64,000 nucleotides of DNA from Sulfurovum sp. (lineage in GTDB: Bacteria; Campylobacterota; Campylobacteria; Campylobacterales; Sulfurovaceae), in assembly GCF_015493435.1 (NCBI RefSeq), contig NZ_WGDD01000054.1, positions 1-64,000 of the forward strand. Reading direction: 5' to 3'. Both the position numbers and the translations under genes were made by a program. Shown in pieces: positions 26,772 to 35,480 of the stretch; the stretch's first letter is position 1; each line of letters opens with the position of its first letter. The notes beneath the pieces were generated by a model. The model saw only the letters and a program-made list of their open reading frames with translations. It searched no databases and was not told the origin of the DNA.

Positions 26772-26793
26772 TTCCCGAACCGAAGTCCGGGAA
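26772..26793 (-). terminator. Rho-independent terminator of glnA
   Basis: On the minus strand TTCCCGGAC-TTCG-GTTCGGGAA forms a 9-pair stem (one G-U) with a stable UUCG tetraloop, followed by TCCTCTCTTTTTTTC. It lies just past the glnA stop at 26800. Confidence 0.85.
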
Positions 26794-26799
26794 GAGGTA

Positions 26800-28233
26800 T
26801 TAGCAGGAATAAGTAGAAATATACTCATATGCTGTCGGACGTCCTTCTACAGGAACGACATGTCTGTCAAACATATAGTCCACATAGGTTTGAACATATT
26901 CTTCATCCATAATCGGTGCAAGGAAGTCATGGTCTTTTTCAAGACCTTCAAGTGCGTCTCTGAATGAATTCGGAAGCTCAGGGATTTTTCTTTCTTTAAG
27001 CTCATCTCTTGTAAGTTCAAACAAGTCTTCGTTAAACGGACCGACAAGGTCATAACCGCCATTTTTGATACCGTCAAGACCGGCTGTCATGAGTACGGCA
27101 AATGCAAGATACGGACACGAAGTAGAGTCTGGGAATCGTGTTTCAATTCTTGTTGCTTTTTCACCTGCACCATAAGGAATACGGCAGGCAGCAGAGCGGT
27201 TCTGGCTTGAATAAGTCAAAATTCTCGGTGCTTCAAATCCTGGCAGCAGTCTCTTGAACGAGTTGGTACTTGGGTTAGTAAAGGCAGCAACCGCTTCTTT
27301 ATGTGCAAAAATACCGCTGAGGTAGTCAAGGGCTGTTTTGGAAAGGTTTGCATAGGCACCTTCTTCATAGAAAAGGTTTGTACCGTCTTTCCAGAGTGAT
27401 TGGTGAACGTGCATACCGTTACCGTTGTCATTATAGATTGGTTTTGGCATGAATGTCGCTGTTTTGCCGTTCAGGTGTGCAACCATCTTGACAACATATT
27501 TGTACTTCTGGACATTGTCCGCAGCCGTAATGATATCGGAGAATACAATACCGATCTCATGCTGACCCTGTGCAACTTCATGGTGGCCAAGCACAACTTC
27601 CAAACCTACTTCTTCAAGAAGCATCATCATTTCAGCTCTGAGGTCTACAGCAGAATCTGTAGGCATAACAGGGAAATAACCCCCTTTGATCCTTGGTCTG
27701 TGACCCATGTTTCCGTACTCGCCGTAGTCTTCCGCATCTGCCCAGTGACCTTCATCTGTTTCTACTTTGAAAGACTGGTGATTGTCATTGTCAACGATTT
27801 TGACATCATCGAAAATAAAGAACTCATTTTCCGGTCCAAAGTACGCGGCATCGGCAACACCTGCATCTTCAAGTGCCTGAAGTGCTTTTTTGGCAATGGA
27901 TCTCGGACATCGTGCATAAAGTTCATTTTTGTAAATATCATAGACATCACAGATAACACATACAGTGCTGTCTGCTGTAAACGGATCAAGAAAGGCTGTT
28001 TCTACATCCGGCTTGAGAAGCATGTCAGATTCGTTAATCGGCTGCCAGTTTTCAATGGATGATCCGTCAAAAGGTATGCCGCCTTCAAGCATTTCGTCAC
28101 CTACAGCACTTCTTCTGTAGGAAATATGGTGCCATGCACCTTTGATATCTGTAAATCTAAAGTCTACGAACTCTACTTCGTTTTCTTCACAATATTTGTT
28201 AAACTCTGCAATGTTGTTTACGAATTTACCCAT
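26800..28233 (-). CDS. glnA: Glutamine synthetase type I, adenylylation Tyr replaced by Phe
   Basis: Makes glutamine from glutamate, ammonia and ATP. 477 residues, usual GSI length. Seen: FTDIKGAWHH at the beta-grasp domain, PFDGSSI (active-site cap), FGPENEFFIFDD (metal-binding ENE), NGNGMHVHQSLW, and NRSAACRIPY (substrate/nucleotide loop). At the place of the enterobacterial NLYDLP adenylylation site this protein has DLFELT, so the modifiable Tyr is missing. A comparable change (NLFKLT) is known from Helicobacter pylori. It is therefore expected not to be controlled by GlnE. Ribosome binding site AGGAG before the ATG; followed by a strong terminator. Confidence 0.97.
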   Translation of the reverse strand: MGKFVNNIAEFNKYCEENEVEFVDFRFTDIKGAWHHISYRRSAVGDEMLEGGIPFDGSSIENWQPINESDMLLKPDVETAFLDPFTADSTVCVICDVYDIYKNELYARCPRSIAKKALQALEDAGVADAAYFGPENEFFIFDDVKIVDNDNHQSFKVETDEGHWADAEDYGEYGNMGHRPRIKGGYFPVMPTDSAVDLRAEMMMLLEEVGLEVVLGHHEVAQGQHEIGIVFSDIITAADNVQKYKYVVKMVAHLNGKTATFMPKPIYNDNGNGMHVHQSLWKDGTNLFYEEGAYANLSKTALDYLSGIFAHKEAVAAFTNPSTNSFKRLLPGFEAPRILTYSSQNRSAACRIPYGAGEKATRIETRFPDSTSCPYLAFAVLMTAGLDGIKNGGYDLVGPFNEDLFELTRDELKERKIPELPNSFRDALEGLEKDHDFLAPIMDEEYVQTYVDYMFDRHVVPVEGRPTAYEYISTYSC

Positions 28234-28265
28234 TTAATGTCTCCTGTTAAGTTTTAGTATCCACT

Positions 28266-28271
28266 ATTATA
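28266..28271 (-). promoter_or_regulatory. Putative -10 box of glnA
   Basis: A perfect TATAAT on the minus strand, 33 bases upstream of the glnA ATG. No convincing -35 hexamer and no sigma-54 (GG-N10-GC) element was found in the spacer. Confidence 0.45.
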
Positions 28272-28305
28272 GCCACTATAAATTAAGAGTTTTCAGCACT
28301 TTTGC

Positions 28306-29094
28306 CTAAAAAATAACCAATTCTTTATCACGGTCTTTAAAGGTAACAGCCTGGGTATATCCTACTTCTTTGGCAAGCGTGCTTGCCGCCTCATATCCGA
28401 ACCCGACCTGTTCGATACTGTGGGCATCCGAAGCAAAGGTAATGGGGATGTCAAGGGCATAGGCTTCTTCAAGCAGGGCCCTGGAAGGGTAGATCTCGGC
28501 AATGGGTTTGCGCAATCCCGCGGCATTGAGTTCCAGTACCATATTGGATGTTTTGATGGCTTTGAGTGCCTCGGCAGCCAAGATACGTACATCCTGTTTC
28601 GGCAGATATTTGAACACTTTAATCAAGTCAAGGTGTCCTGCAATATCAAATTGTCCGGAAGCCGCCATAGCCGCAGTCGCTTCAAAATAAGCCTTCCATA
28701 TCTCATCTATATCTCTGTTTTCCCATCCGCTGATGAATTCCGGATTGTCAAAACTCCATTTGTCGATGAAGTGTACCGAACCGATGAGGTAGTCTACATC
28801 AGCATGGAGCACCCGTTCATCCATATGACCGGGCAGCCAGTCCACTTCATACCCCAGTAATATCTCTATCTCATTTTTATAGCGCTCCTTGGCATTCAGC
28901 ACATCGGTCATATATGCATCCATATCGCATAAGGGCAGTCTGTATTTCTCATCAAAGTCCATGGGGGCATGTTCGGAAAAACCGTAAATATCGATGCCCA
29001 GACCAATGGCCCGTTGGATATATTCATCGATGGTGCCCTCAGCATGGTTGCAGCGCGTGGTGTGGTTATGAAGGTCTATTCGTGTCTTTTTCAT
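28306..29094 (-). CDS. PHP-family histidinol-phosphatase (HisJ/HisK type)
   Basis: 262 residues. PHP phosphoesterase fold with metal ligands in RIDLHNHTTRCNHAEGT (HNH at the N-terminus), GFSEHAPM, LLGYEVDW (Glu), DYLIGSVHFID, DIAGHLDLIK and ITFASDAHS (DAH at the end). This pattern matches the HisJ histidinol-phosphate phosphatases that make histidinol in histidine synthesis. The start at 29094 is used since the motif begins four residues later; longer in-frame extension has no family match. No other his gene is adjacent, so another PHP phosphatase role is possible. Lies upstream of glnA on the same strand, with 72 bases between. Confidence 0.8.
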   Translation of the reverse strand: MKKTRIDLHNHTTRCNHAEGTIDEYIQRAIGLGIDIYGFSEHAPMDFDEKYRLPLCDMDAYMTDVLNAKERYKNEIEILLGYEVDWLPGHMDERVLHADVDYLIGSVHFIDKWSFDNPEFISGWENRDIDEIWKAYFEATAAMAASGQFDIAGHLDLIKVFKYLPKQDVRILAAEALKAIKTSNMVLELNAAGLRKPIAEIYPSRALLEEAYALDIPITFASDAHSIEQVGFGYEAASTLAKEVGYTQAVTFKDRDKELVIF

Positions 29095-29182
29095 AGCAGT
29101 GATTTTAGCATAAAAACTGTTCTTTACTACTAATAAGGTAAAATAAGTGCCATTATTTGCAGGACAAAAAGTTAGGATAAGC

Positions 29183-30520
29183 ATGACAGAAAACAACAAA
29201 GTAGAACTTTTAGCCCCGGCGGGGAACCTTGAGAAGATGAAGATCGCACTCAATTACGGAGCAGATGCCGTCTATGGCGGTACGAGTACTTTCTCGCTGC
29301 GTATCCGTTCGGGCAAAGAGTTTGACATGGATTCTTTTGCCAAAGGGATCAGCTATGCCCATGAAAGAGGTAAAAAGGTTTATGCGACGGTCAACTCTTT
29401 TCCTTTCAATTCTCAGATCAAGCTCTACGAAAACCATATCGCCAAGATCGCCGAACTGAACCCGGACGCACTGATCGTCTCTTCTCCCGGTGTGGTAAAG
29501 ATCGCCCACCGTATCGCGCCGGATATTCCCGTACACCTCTCGACACAGGCAAATGTGATGAATGCCATGGATGCGGAAGTGTATTACGACCTTGGGGTCA
29601 AACGTATTATTGTTGCCCGTGAGATCAGCCTTAAAGACTGTGAGGCGATCAAATCGGTCATTCCCGATCTGGAACTTGAAGTCTTTGTGCACGGTTCCAT
29701 GTGTTTTGCTTACTCGGGGCGCTGCCTCATCTCTGCCCTGCAGACGGGGCGTGTTCCCAACAGAGGTTCGTGTGCCAATGATTGCCGTTTTCCCTATGAG
29801 ATTTATGCCCACAATCCCGAAAGCGGTACGACCTTCAGGCTTGATGAGGAAGAAGGGATCGGAACTTACATTATGAATGCCAAAGATATGAATATGGCTT
29901 CACATGTCGATGAAATACTCGCTTCGGGTGTGATCGATTCGCTCAAGATCGAAGGGCGTACCAAGTCACCGTATTATGCAGGGGTGGTCACCAAGGCATA
30001 CAGGCATGCGATCGATGACTATTATGCCAGAGATTTTGATGCTTCGCGCTACCAAAGAGAGTTGAATACCACTCAGAACCGCGGATTTACCGATGCCTAT
30101 CTGATCTCGCGTCCTTTTGAAAAGAACGATGCCGAGTCACATGAATTTTCCATACAGTACGGTACGCACCAGGTAGCCGGACTGGTCGGGGAAGATGGTA
30201 CGACCTGGCGCTGCAAGGACAAAACCTGTATCGGTGATGCTGTAGAGATCGTTCTGCCTGTAGGGGCAAATATCGAACTTGTGGACAACGAATACGGAAA
30301 GATCGATGAAGTGAACGGACAGTATTGGATGACCTTCAAAAAGATCGTCACTGCTGAGGGCAAAGAGCTGGAGTGCGTACACAGCGGCAATTTGAATGCA
30401 TTATTGCTGCCGACACCTCTGCCGGGCTATACGATCCTCAGAAGAAAGATTGATGAGGCACTGGAGAAAAAAGGACTTACTGAAGCATCCACGCCCATGA
30501 AACTTGAACCAAAAGTATAA
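29183..30520 (+). CDS. Peptidase U32-family protein (TrhP/YegQ-like)
   Basis: 445 residues. Despite the family name, characterised members (TrhP, UbiU, RlhA) take part in oxygen-independent hydroxylation of tRNA, ubiquinone or rRNA and carry a 4Fe-4S cluster. Seen: VELLAPAGNLEKMKIALNYG at the N-terminus, the U32 signature around EVFVHGSMCFAYSGRC, and RGSCANDCRFPY; the four Cys in these two stretches fit cluster ligands. The C-terminal beta-barrel (GLVGEDGTTWRCKDKTC onward) matches the TrhP layout. It would be a single-subunit homologue acting on tRNA wobble uridine. ATG 29183 has AGGATAA upstream. Confidence 0.82.
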   Translation: MTENNKVELLAPAGNLEKMKIALNYGADAVYGGTSTFSLRIRSGKEFDMDSFAKGISYAHERGKKVYATVNSFPFNSQIKLYENHIAKIAELNPDALIVSSPGVVKIAHRIAPDIPVHLSTQANVMNAMDAEVYYDLGVKRIIVAREISLKDCEAIKSVIPDLELEVFVHGSMCFAYSGRCLISALQTGRVPNRGSCANDCRFPYEIYAHNPESGTTFRLDEEEGIGTYIMNAKDMNMASHVDEILASGVIDSLKIEGRTKSPYYAGVVTKAYRHAIDDYYARDFDASRYQRELNTTQNRGFTDAYLISRPFEKNDAESHEFSIQYGTHQVAGLVGEDGTTWRCKDKTCIGDAVEIVLPVGANIELVDNEYGKIDEVNGQYWMTFKKIVTAEGKELECVHSGNLNALLLPTPLPGYTILRRKIDEALEKKGLTEASTPMKLEPKV

Positions 30521-30528
30521 GAATCTGA

Positions 30529-30567
30529 TGATTTGTGATTTGTTGCAAAGCAATGAATCATGAATCA
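30529..30567. repeat. Imperfect 18-bp-arm palindrome between U32 gene and purE
   Basis: TGATTTGTGATTTGTTGC (30529-30546), centre AAA, then GCAATGAATCATGAATCA (30550-30567). The arms pair in three blocks with two 2-base mismatches at regular spacing. Each arm contains a repeated GATT/AATCA unit. It resembles a decayed mobile or REP-type palindrome, or a terminator without T-run. Confidence 0.4.
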
Positions 30568-30593
30568 CCTGACCTCAAAATAAGGAAATGAAA

Positions 30594-31088
30594 ATGAAAT
30601 TCGTATCGATTGTGATCGGAAGTAAAAGCGACTACGGTGTCATGAAAGAATGTGCCGAGACACTGCAGAAGTTCGGAGTACCCTATGAGCTTATCATCTC
30701 TTCGGCACATAGAAGCCCTGAGAGAACCAAAAACTATATTAAAGAAGCGGAAGAGAAGGGGGCGCAGGTATTTATCGCTGCGGCAGGTATGGCAGCACAT
30801 CTTGCCGGTGCTTTGGCAGCCAGTACGACCAAACCGGTACTTGGTGTTCCCATGGAAAGCGGTGCGCTTCAAGGTCAGGATGCTTTGCTCAGTACGGTAA
30901 TGATGCCCGGAGGAATGCCGGTAGGAACTGTGGCCATAGGCAAAGCCGGTGCTGTCAATGCAGCGTATCTGGCCATTCAAATTATGGCACTTGGGGATGA
31001 TGAACTGAAAATAAAACTTCAGGAAGACAGAATTTCCAAAGCCAAAAAAGTGGAACTTGATTCTTCCGAGATCGAAACAATTCTGTAG
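30594..31088 (+). CDS. purE: N5-carboxyaminoimidazole ribonucleotide mutase (class I PurE)
   Basis: Converts N5-CAIR to CAIR in purine synthesis; 164 residues. Seen: IGSKSDYGVMKECAETL (phosphate loop), SAHRSPERT (catalytic His), AAAGMAAHLAGALAASTTKPVLGVPMESGALQGQDALLSTVMMPGGMPVGTVAIG in the order of the family core. The ATG at 30594 is preferred to 30588, because AAGGA at 30582-30586 is seven bases away from the former and one from the latter. In Campylobacter jejuni purE also precedes glyQ (recalled). purK is not in the window. Confidence 0.96.
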   Translation: MKFVSIVIGSKSDYGVMKECAETLQKFGVPYELIISSAHRSPERTKNYIKEAEEKGAQVFIAAAGMAAHLAGALAASTTKPVLGVPMESGALQGQDALLSTVMMPGGMPVGTVAIGKAGAVNAAYLAIQIMALGDDELKIKLQEDRISKAKKVELDSSEIETIL

Positions 31089-31151
31089 ATAAACAAACAC
31101 TGCGGGGTGTCTAACCGTGCAACGAAAATAAATCATAGAGAGAAATGAGAA

Positions 31152-32051
31152 ATGAACAAAAATACAATAACTTTCAGTGAACTGTTATTAAAACTCCAAC
31201 AATTCTGGGCAGAAAAGGGATGCAATATTGTGCAGCCGTACGATATTCCGGCAGGGGCAGGGACATTTCATCCGGCGACACTGCTGAGAAGCCTTGACTC
31301 CAAACCGTGGGCAGCGGCGTATGTGGCGCCGTCACGTCGTCCGACTGACGGCCGTTACGGAGAGAACCCCAACAGGCTCGGTGCCTATTACCAGTTTCAG
31401 GCATTGATCAAGCCGAGTCCGGATAACATTCAGGAGCTTTATCTCAAATCCCTGGAATATCTGGGGCTTAACCTCCAGGAGCATGATATCCGTTTTGTCG
31501 AAGACAACTGGGAATCCCCGACACTGGGTGCCTGGGGGCTTGGCTGGGAAGTCTGGCTCGACGGTATGGAAGTGACACAGTTCACCTACTTTCAGCAGGT
31601 AGGCGGTATTGCCTGTGATCCGGTTGCAGTGGAGATTACTTACGGTACAGAAAGACTCGCCATGTATCTTCAGGGGGTGGAGTCGGTATTTGACATTGTG
31701 TGGAACAGGAACGGCGATGAGGTAACAACATATGCGGATGTGCATAAAGAGAGTGAATACGAATTCTCCAAGTACCACTTTGAAGTGGCGACAGTTGAAA
31801 AACTTTTTCAGCATTTTGATGATGCCAGCGAAGAGTGCAAACTCTGTCTTGAAAACGGACTGCCGCTTCCTGCCTATGACCAGTGCATGCTTGCTTCGCA
31901 TGCCTTCAACGTGCTCGATGCCAGAAAAGCGATCTCCCAGGCACAAAGGCAGAACTACATTCTGAAAGTGCGTGAACTTTCCATTGGGTGTGCACAGTTG
32001 TATAAAGAGCAGGAAGAGGAGCGCAATGCTCGCGTTGCGGGTAATTTGTAG
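31152..32051 (+). CDS. glyQ: Glycine-tRNA ligase alpha subunit
   Basis: Catalytic subunit of the bacterial alpha2-beta2 glycyl-tRNA synthetase; 299 residues. Seen: [19 protein letters not shown] and [21 protein letters not shown] at the N-terminus, [41 protein letters not shown] and [13 protein letters not shown], all highly conserved. The beta subunit gene glyS is not adjacent, as in Campylobacter and Helicobacter where the two are apart. A start ATG at 31152 is preceded by GAGAAATGAG, a weak ribosome binding site. Confidence 0.97.
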   Translation: MNKNTITFSELLLKLQQFWAEKGCNIVQPYDIPAGAGTFHPATLLRSLDSKPWAAAYVAPSRRPTDGRYGENPNRLGAYYQFQALIKPSPDNIQELYLKSLEYLGLNLQEHDIRFVEDNWESPTLGAWGLGWEVWLDGMEVTQFTYFQQVGGIACDPVAVEITYGTERLAMYLQGVESVFDIVWNRNGDEVTTYADVHKESEYEFSKYHFEVATVEKLFQHFDDASEECKLCLENGLPLPAYDQCMLASHAFNVLDARKAISQAQRQNYILKVRELSIGCAQLYKEQEEERNARVAGNL

Positions 32052-32195
32052 CTAATCGCATTGTTCTACAATGCTTCATCGAAAGATGAAAAAATAAAGT
32101 TTGCATATTTTAAAGATACGGAATTTCCTTGTTATCTGATTTGAGGCGTTGTTTCTCTCTTCATTTTTTTTAGAAAAAAACGAAGCAAAAAAATC

Positions 32196-32241
32196 GTCAT
32201 GGCTCTCGAATCGCTTCGCTTTCAAGGTCGTTCGCCATGAC
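32196..32241. repeat. Inverted-repeat element GTCATGGC...GCCATGAC before the nif3-like gene
   Basis: Perfect 8-base arms (32196-32203 and 32234-32241) enclose a GC-richer loop with TCGCTTCGCTTTC. The element is preceded by an A-rich tract. The layout is that of a REP-like intergenic palindrome; its loop shares the GCTTCGCTT character of the direct repeat at 45501-45601. Confidence 0.4.
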
Positions 32242-32272
32242 AGGCACACTGCGTGTGATTAAAGGAATAGAA

Positions 32273-33001
32273 ATGAAATTAGAGGAAGTATATGATTTTC
32301 TGGATAAAATCTCTCCCTTTGAACTCCAGGAAAAATGGGACAACTCAGGACTGATCGTCGGTGAAATGAACCGTGAAATTTCACAAATCGTTGTTTCTCT
32401 CGACATAGACAGCGATATGATAGAAGAAGCCGGGGAAAATACCCTTTTTGTGGTACACCACCCTCTGATCTTTGGTAGTCTTTCCCAGCTTGATTTTTCC
32501 AAGTATCCTTCCAATCTTCTTGAAAAGATGATACTGAAAAAACAGTCTCTGGTTGCGTTGCATACCAACTTTGACCAGACACATTTGAACCGTTATGTAT
32601 TTGAAAAAATACTGGGATTCAACATAGTGTCGCAGGAACCTTTTATCTGTCGGGCAGAAGGAAAGTGGCATTACCATGAACTTCTCTCTGCCGTGAAAGA
32701 AAAACTGGGACTTTCTACGCTCAGGGTGATCGGCAAAAAAGAGATCATTCATTCTGTAGCCATGACCACAGGTGCAGGTGCATCTTTAATGAATGAGGCA
32801 GAAGCAGACTGCTTTTTGACAGGAGATATAAAGTATCATGATGCCATGAAAGCGATGAGTGAAGATTTGATGATGGTCGATATCGGCCACTATGAAAGTG
32901 AGCGTTTTTTTGCCGAAATACTGTTGGATGAATTGAAAGTTTTACCTATTTTGGCTATAATGGCGAATTCTAAAAACCCGTTCCATATGGAAATACTCTG
33001 A
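32273..33001 (+). CDS. Nif3-like dinuclear metal-centre protein
   Basis: 242 residues of the NIF3/YbgI (DUF34) family, widespread metal-binding proteins of uncertain function. Seen: PFELQEKWDNSGLIVGE, SLDIDSDMIEEA, the metal-ligand segment VVHHPLIFG (two His), VALHTNFDQTH (His, Asp), and in the C-terminal part ADCFLTGDIKYHDAM and GHYESER (His/Glu ligands). The family has been linked to GTP cyclohydrolase-like and NIF3 activity, but no function is firm. ATG 32273 chosen for its AAAGGAA ribosome binding site and for the family start; an in-frame ATG at 32237 lies inside the palindromic element. Next to a zinc-ribbon gene, as in Campylobacter. Confidence 0.9.
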   Translation: MKLEEVYDFLDKISPFELQEKWDNSGLIVGEMNREISQIVVSLDIDSDMIEEAGENTLFVVHHPLIFGSLSQLDFSKYPSNLLEKMILKKQSLVALHTNFDQTHLNRYVFEKILGFNIVSQEPFICRAEGKWHYHELLSAVKEKLGLSTLRVIGKKEIIHSVAMTTGAGASLMNEAEADCFLTGDIKYHDAMKAMSEDLMMVDIGHYESERFFAEILLDELKVLPILAIMANSKNPFHMEIL

Positions 33002-33042
33002 AAGAGACGGGTTTACCCCTCAAAACTCCTAAAGGATAGAGA

Positions 33043-33762
33043 TTGAACAAACATTTAAATGAACTGATAGAGCTTTCAAAGATCGATCAGGCTATTGACA
33101 GTTATAACCCGCAGCTTGAAGCGGCAGACAAAAAAGTAGCAAAAGTACAAAAAAAGATCGATGCAGCACAGGCTGAAGTCGATGACCTTGCCTCTGCTAT
33201 TGCAAGCAATGAAGAGAAGATCATAGCGTTTGAAGAGCAGTTGACACTTTTAAATGAGCAGTTGGCTTCAAATGTTAAAAAATCCAAAGAGATTACGACT
33301 GAAAAAGAGATGAAAGCACTGTCTCTCGAAGAAGATATTGCCAAAGAGAAGATGACTTTTGCCAATGAAGAGATTGAAAGACTTCAGGGGATCAATGAAA
33401 CGAAAAGAACTCTGCTTGACGAAGCCGCTGTAAAAGCCGCAGTGCTTCAAGATGAATTTGATGCCGTCATGGTAGAAGTTTCTGCGGAAAAAGTAGAGAT
33501 CGGAAAGAGCAAAGAATCACTGTTTATCAAAAGAGAAGAGTTGAGCAGAGATATTGAACAAAAAGTACTTTCATTCTATGAAAAGATCCGTATCTGGGCA
33601 GGCAATACGGCAGTTGTTCCGGTTAAAAAACAGGCATGTTACGGATGTTTCATGAAACTTAATGACAAAACCTACTCCGAAGTGATCAGGGGAGACGAGA
33701 TCGTCAACTGTCCTCACTGCGGCAGAATTCTCTATATCGAGACACAGACGGAAGAAGCGTAA
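33043..33762 (+). CDS. Coiled-coil protein with C-terminal C4 zinc ribbon (CT398/DUF164-like)
   Basis: 239 residues. A long antiparallel coiled-coil hairpin (about residues 5-180, rich in Glu/Lys/Ala heptads such as VQKKIDAAQAEVDDLASAI) is followed by a zinc ribbon CYGCFMKL...CPHC. The family is common beside nif3-like genes and is thought to bind nucleic acid or act with flagellar or sigma-54 factors in Chlamydia and Helicobacter; the role is not settled. Start codon is TTG (33043), with AAAGGATAG upstream. No ATG fits the conserved start. Confidence 0.85.
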   Translation: MNKHLNELIELSKIDQAIDSYNPQLEAADKKVAKVQKKIDAAQAEVDDLASAIASNEEKIIAFEEQLTLLNEQLASNVKKSKEITTEKEMKALSLEEDIAKEKMTFANEEIERLQGINETKRTLLDEAAVKAAVLQDEFDAVMVEVSAEKVEIGKSKESLFIKREELSRDIEQKVLSFYEKIRIWAGNTAVVPVKKQACYGCFMKLNDKTYSEVIRGDEIVNCPHCGRILYIETQTEEA

Positions 33763-33816
33763 CAATCGAAGCGTTCAGCGTTTAGAAGAGGGCACAGCCC
33801 TCAATATGGGGGCATT

Positions 33817-34986
33817 GTGGATAGACTCTTTTTTCTTTTTTATTCCCTTGTTTCCATTCTCCTGTATCTCATTGCACTCCCATTCCTTTTTCTTTTTTCC
33901 TTTAAACAAAAATACAAACGATCCATTCCGGCACGGTTCTTTTTATGGAACAATCCTCCGCTAAAGGCAAACGGCATCTGGTTTCACTCCTGCAGTTTCG
34001 GAGAAGCCAAAGCGATCAAGCCTCTGGTGGACGCATTGCCGCAGGAGGCTTTGCGTATGAGTACCACAACGCAGACCGGATTTGAAGCCATCTCTGCTTA
34101 TACGGAAGAATCAAGATACCTTCCCTTCGAACCGCTGCTTTTTGTCTGGATGAGGCCCCAAAAGGTTCTGGTGGTCATGGAAGCGGAGTTTTGGTATCTG
34201 CTTTTTGCACTGGCCAAAAGAGGCGGTGCCAAAACCCTGCTTGTCAATGCACGTATGAGTGATCGCTCTTTCCCAAAATACCGAAAAATGACATGGCTTT
34301 ATAAACAGATATTCAGACATATCGATGAAGTGTATGCGCAGACATCCCAGGACAAAGAAAGACTGGAGTCATTGGGTGCAAAAAATGTGAGGGTTACAGG
34401 CAATATCAAACTTTCACAGCTTCCTATACCGACAAAACAGTTGAAAAAACCTGCGGGAATGCTTGTTTGCGGGGCAAGTACGCATGAGGGGGAAGAAGCA
34501 TTGATCCTTCAGGCCTATCTGTCTCTGAAGAAAGAAGAAAAAAATGTAAAACTGCTGCTGGTTCCAAGACATCCGGAACGTTTTGACAAAGTAGGCCATT
34601 TGGCTAATGATTTTGCAATACAGCATTCCCTCTGTATGCAAAGATATTCTGAGAACCAGACACTCACAGGCGATATTGTGCTGGTTGATGTTTTGGGCGA
34701 GCTGGTCAACCTTTATGCCATTTCTGATCTCGTGATTCTTGGGGGTGCGTTTGAACCTATAGGAGGGCATAATGCAGCGGAAGCGGCCCAGTTCGGATGC
34801 AGGATCATCTCGGGAAAGTACTATTTTAACCAGCGAGATATTTTTTCGGCCATAGAAGGGATCGCTGTCGTCGAAGCTTCCAACCTTGCCCGAAGAGTAC
34901 AGCAGTATGCCCAGCTGAAACCGACAAAGATCAAAGTGCGTACAGATCTATCTCCTATTGTTCAAAGTATCAAAAAAATGTTATAG
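33817..34986 (+). CDS. waaA: 3-deoxy-D-manno-octulosonic acid transferase
   Basis: GT30-family enzyme adding Kdo to lipid A precursor at the inner membrane; 389 residues. Seen: N-terminal membrane anchor (FLFYSLVSILLYLIALPFLFLF), IWFHSCSFGEAKAIKPLV with the catalytic Glu, VVMEAEFWYLL, LVNARMSDRSF, VTGNIKL, CGASTHEGEE, LVPRHPERF and GGAFEPIGGHNAAEAA. Start is GTG 33817, with a run of G residues upstream; no in-frame ATG precedes the anchor. The nif3-zinc ribbon-waaA order is the one known from Campylobacter jejuni (recalled). Confidence 0.95.
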   Translation: MDRLFFLFYSLVSILLYLIALPFLFLFSFKQKYKRSIPARFFLWNNPPLKANGIWFHSCSFGEAKAIKPLVDALPQEALRMSTTTQTGFEAISAYTEESRYLPFEPLLFVWMRPQKVLVVMEAEFWYLLFALAKRGGAKTLLVNARMSDRSFPKYRKMTWLYKQIFRHIDEVYAQTSQDKERLESLGAKNVRVTGNIKLSQLPIPTKQLKKPAGMLVCGASTHEGEEALILQAYLSLKKEEKNVKLLLVPRHPERFDKVGHLANDFAIQHSLCMQRYSENQTLTGDIVLVDVLGELVNLYAISDLVILGGAFEPIGGHNAAEAAQFGCRIISGKYYFNQRDIFSAIEGIAVVEASNLARRVQQYAQLKPTKIKVRTDLSPIVQSIKKML

Positions 34987-35047
34987 AAGCAATTCCCAAA
35001 AGCGGTTTAAGGAGAAAGGCTGCCGGCAGGACAGCCTGCCAAAGCAT

Positions 35048-35350
35048 TTATTGGTAGTGACGTCTTCCGTCATTCCCGACATAGTAAGTGTATCCGCGGG
35101 AATCTCTGTAGTATCTTCGGTCTTTTTTCTCTTCATTGTTCCCGATCGCTGCACCTGCAAGACCGCCGATCGCAGCACCCGCAAGTGTTGATCCGGTATT
35201 GTGACCAACTGCCTGTCCGAGTAATGCACCGCCGGCCGCGCCGATCAGTGCACCATCGGTTGTTTTGCTTGTTCCTGTTGAGGCACAGCCTGTCAGTGCA
35301 ATCATCGATGCTCCGGCTGCAGCTAATATCACCGTGTGTAATTTTTTCAT
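35048..35350 (-). CDS. Glycine-zipper lipoprotein
   Basis: 100 residues. Lipobox LTGC (Cys about residue 22), then two glycine-zipper helices: ALIGAAGGALLGQAVG and LAGAAIGGLAGAAIG, followed by a charged stretch and a Tyr-rich C-terminus (RDSRGYTYYVGNDGRRHY). This resembles Rick_17kDa/YMGG-like outer-membrane lipoproteins, often linked to envelope stability. The gene is on the minus strand within a plus-strand housekeeping run, so it has likely been inserted into this conserved order. GGAGGTAATTTC precedes the ATG. Confidence 0.75.
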   Translation of the reverse strand: MKKLHTVILAAAGASMIALTGCASTGTSKTTDGALIGAAGGALLGQAVGHNTGSTLAGAAIGGLAGAAIGNNEEKKDRRYYRDSRGYTYYVGNDGRRHYQ

Positions 35351-35440
35351 TGAAATTACCTCCGTTTTTTCTTTTAGTTACATTTTAATTGTAGCATAAA
35401 ATGCAGCTGGATGTTCATTTTTTTTTTGGATGTTAAGTAT

Positions 35441-35462
35441 TTTTTGCTATTGTTAGCAAAAA
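35441..35462 (+). promoter_or_regulatory. Hairpin in the leader of the YggU-family gene
   Basis: Perfect 9-base arms TTTTTGCTA (35441-35449) and TAGCAAAAA (35454-35462) with loop TTGT, ending 7 bases before the AAGGAC ribosome binding site. It could be an operator or a leader structure; the short spacing to the start makes termination less likely. Confidence 0.4.
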
Positions 35463-35480
35463 TATCACAAGGACAACAGC

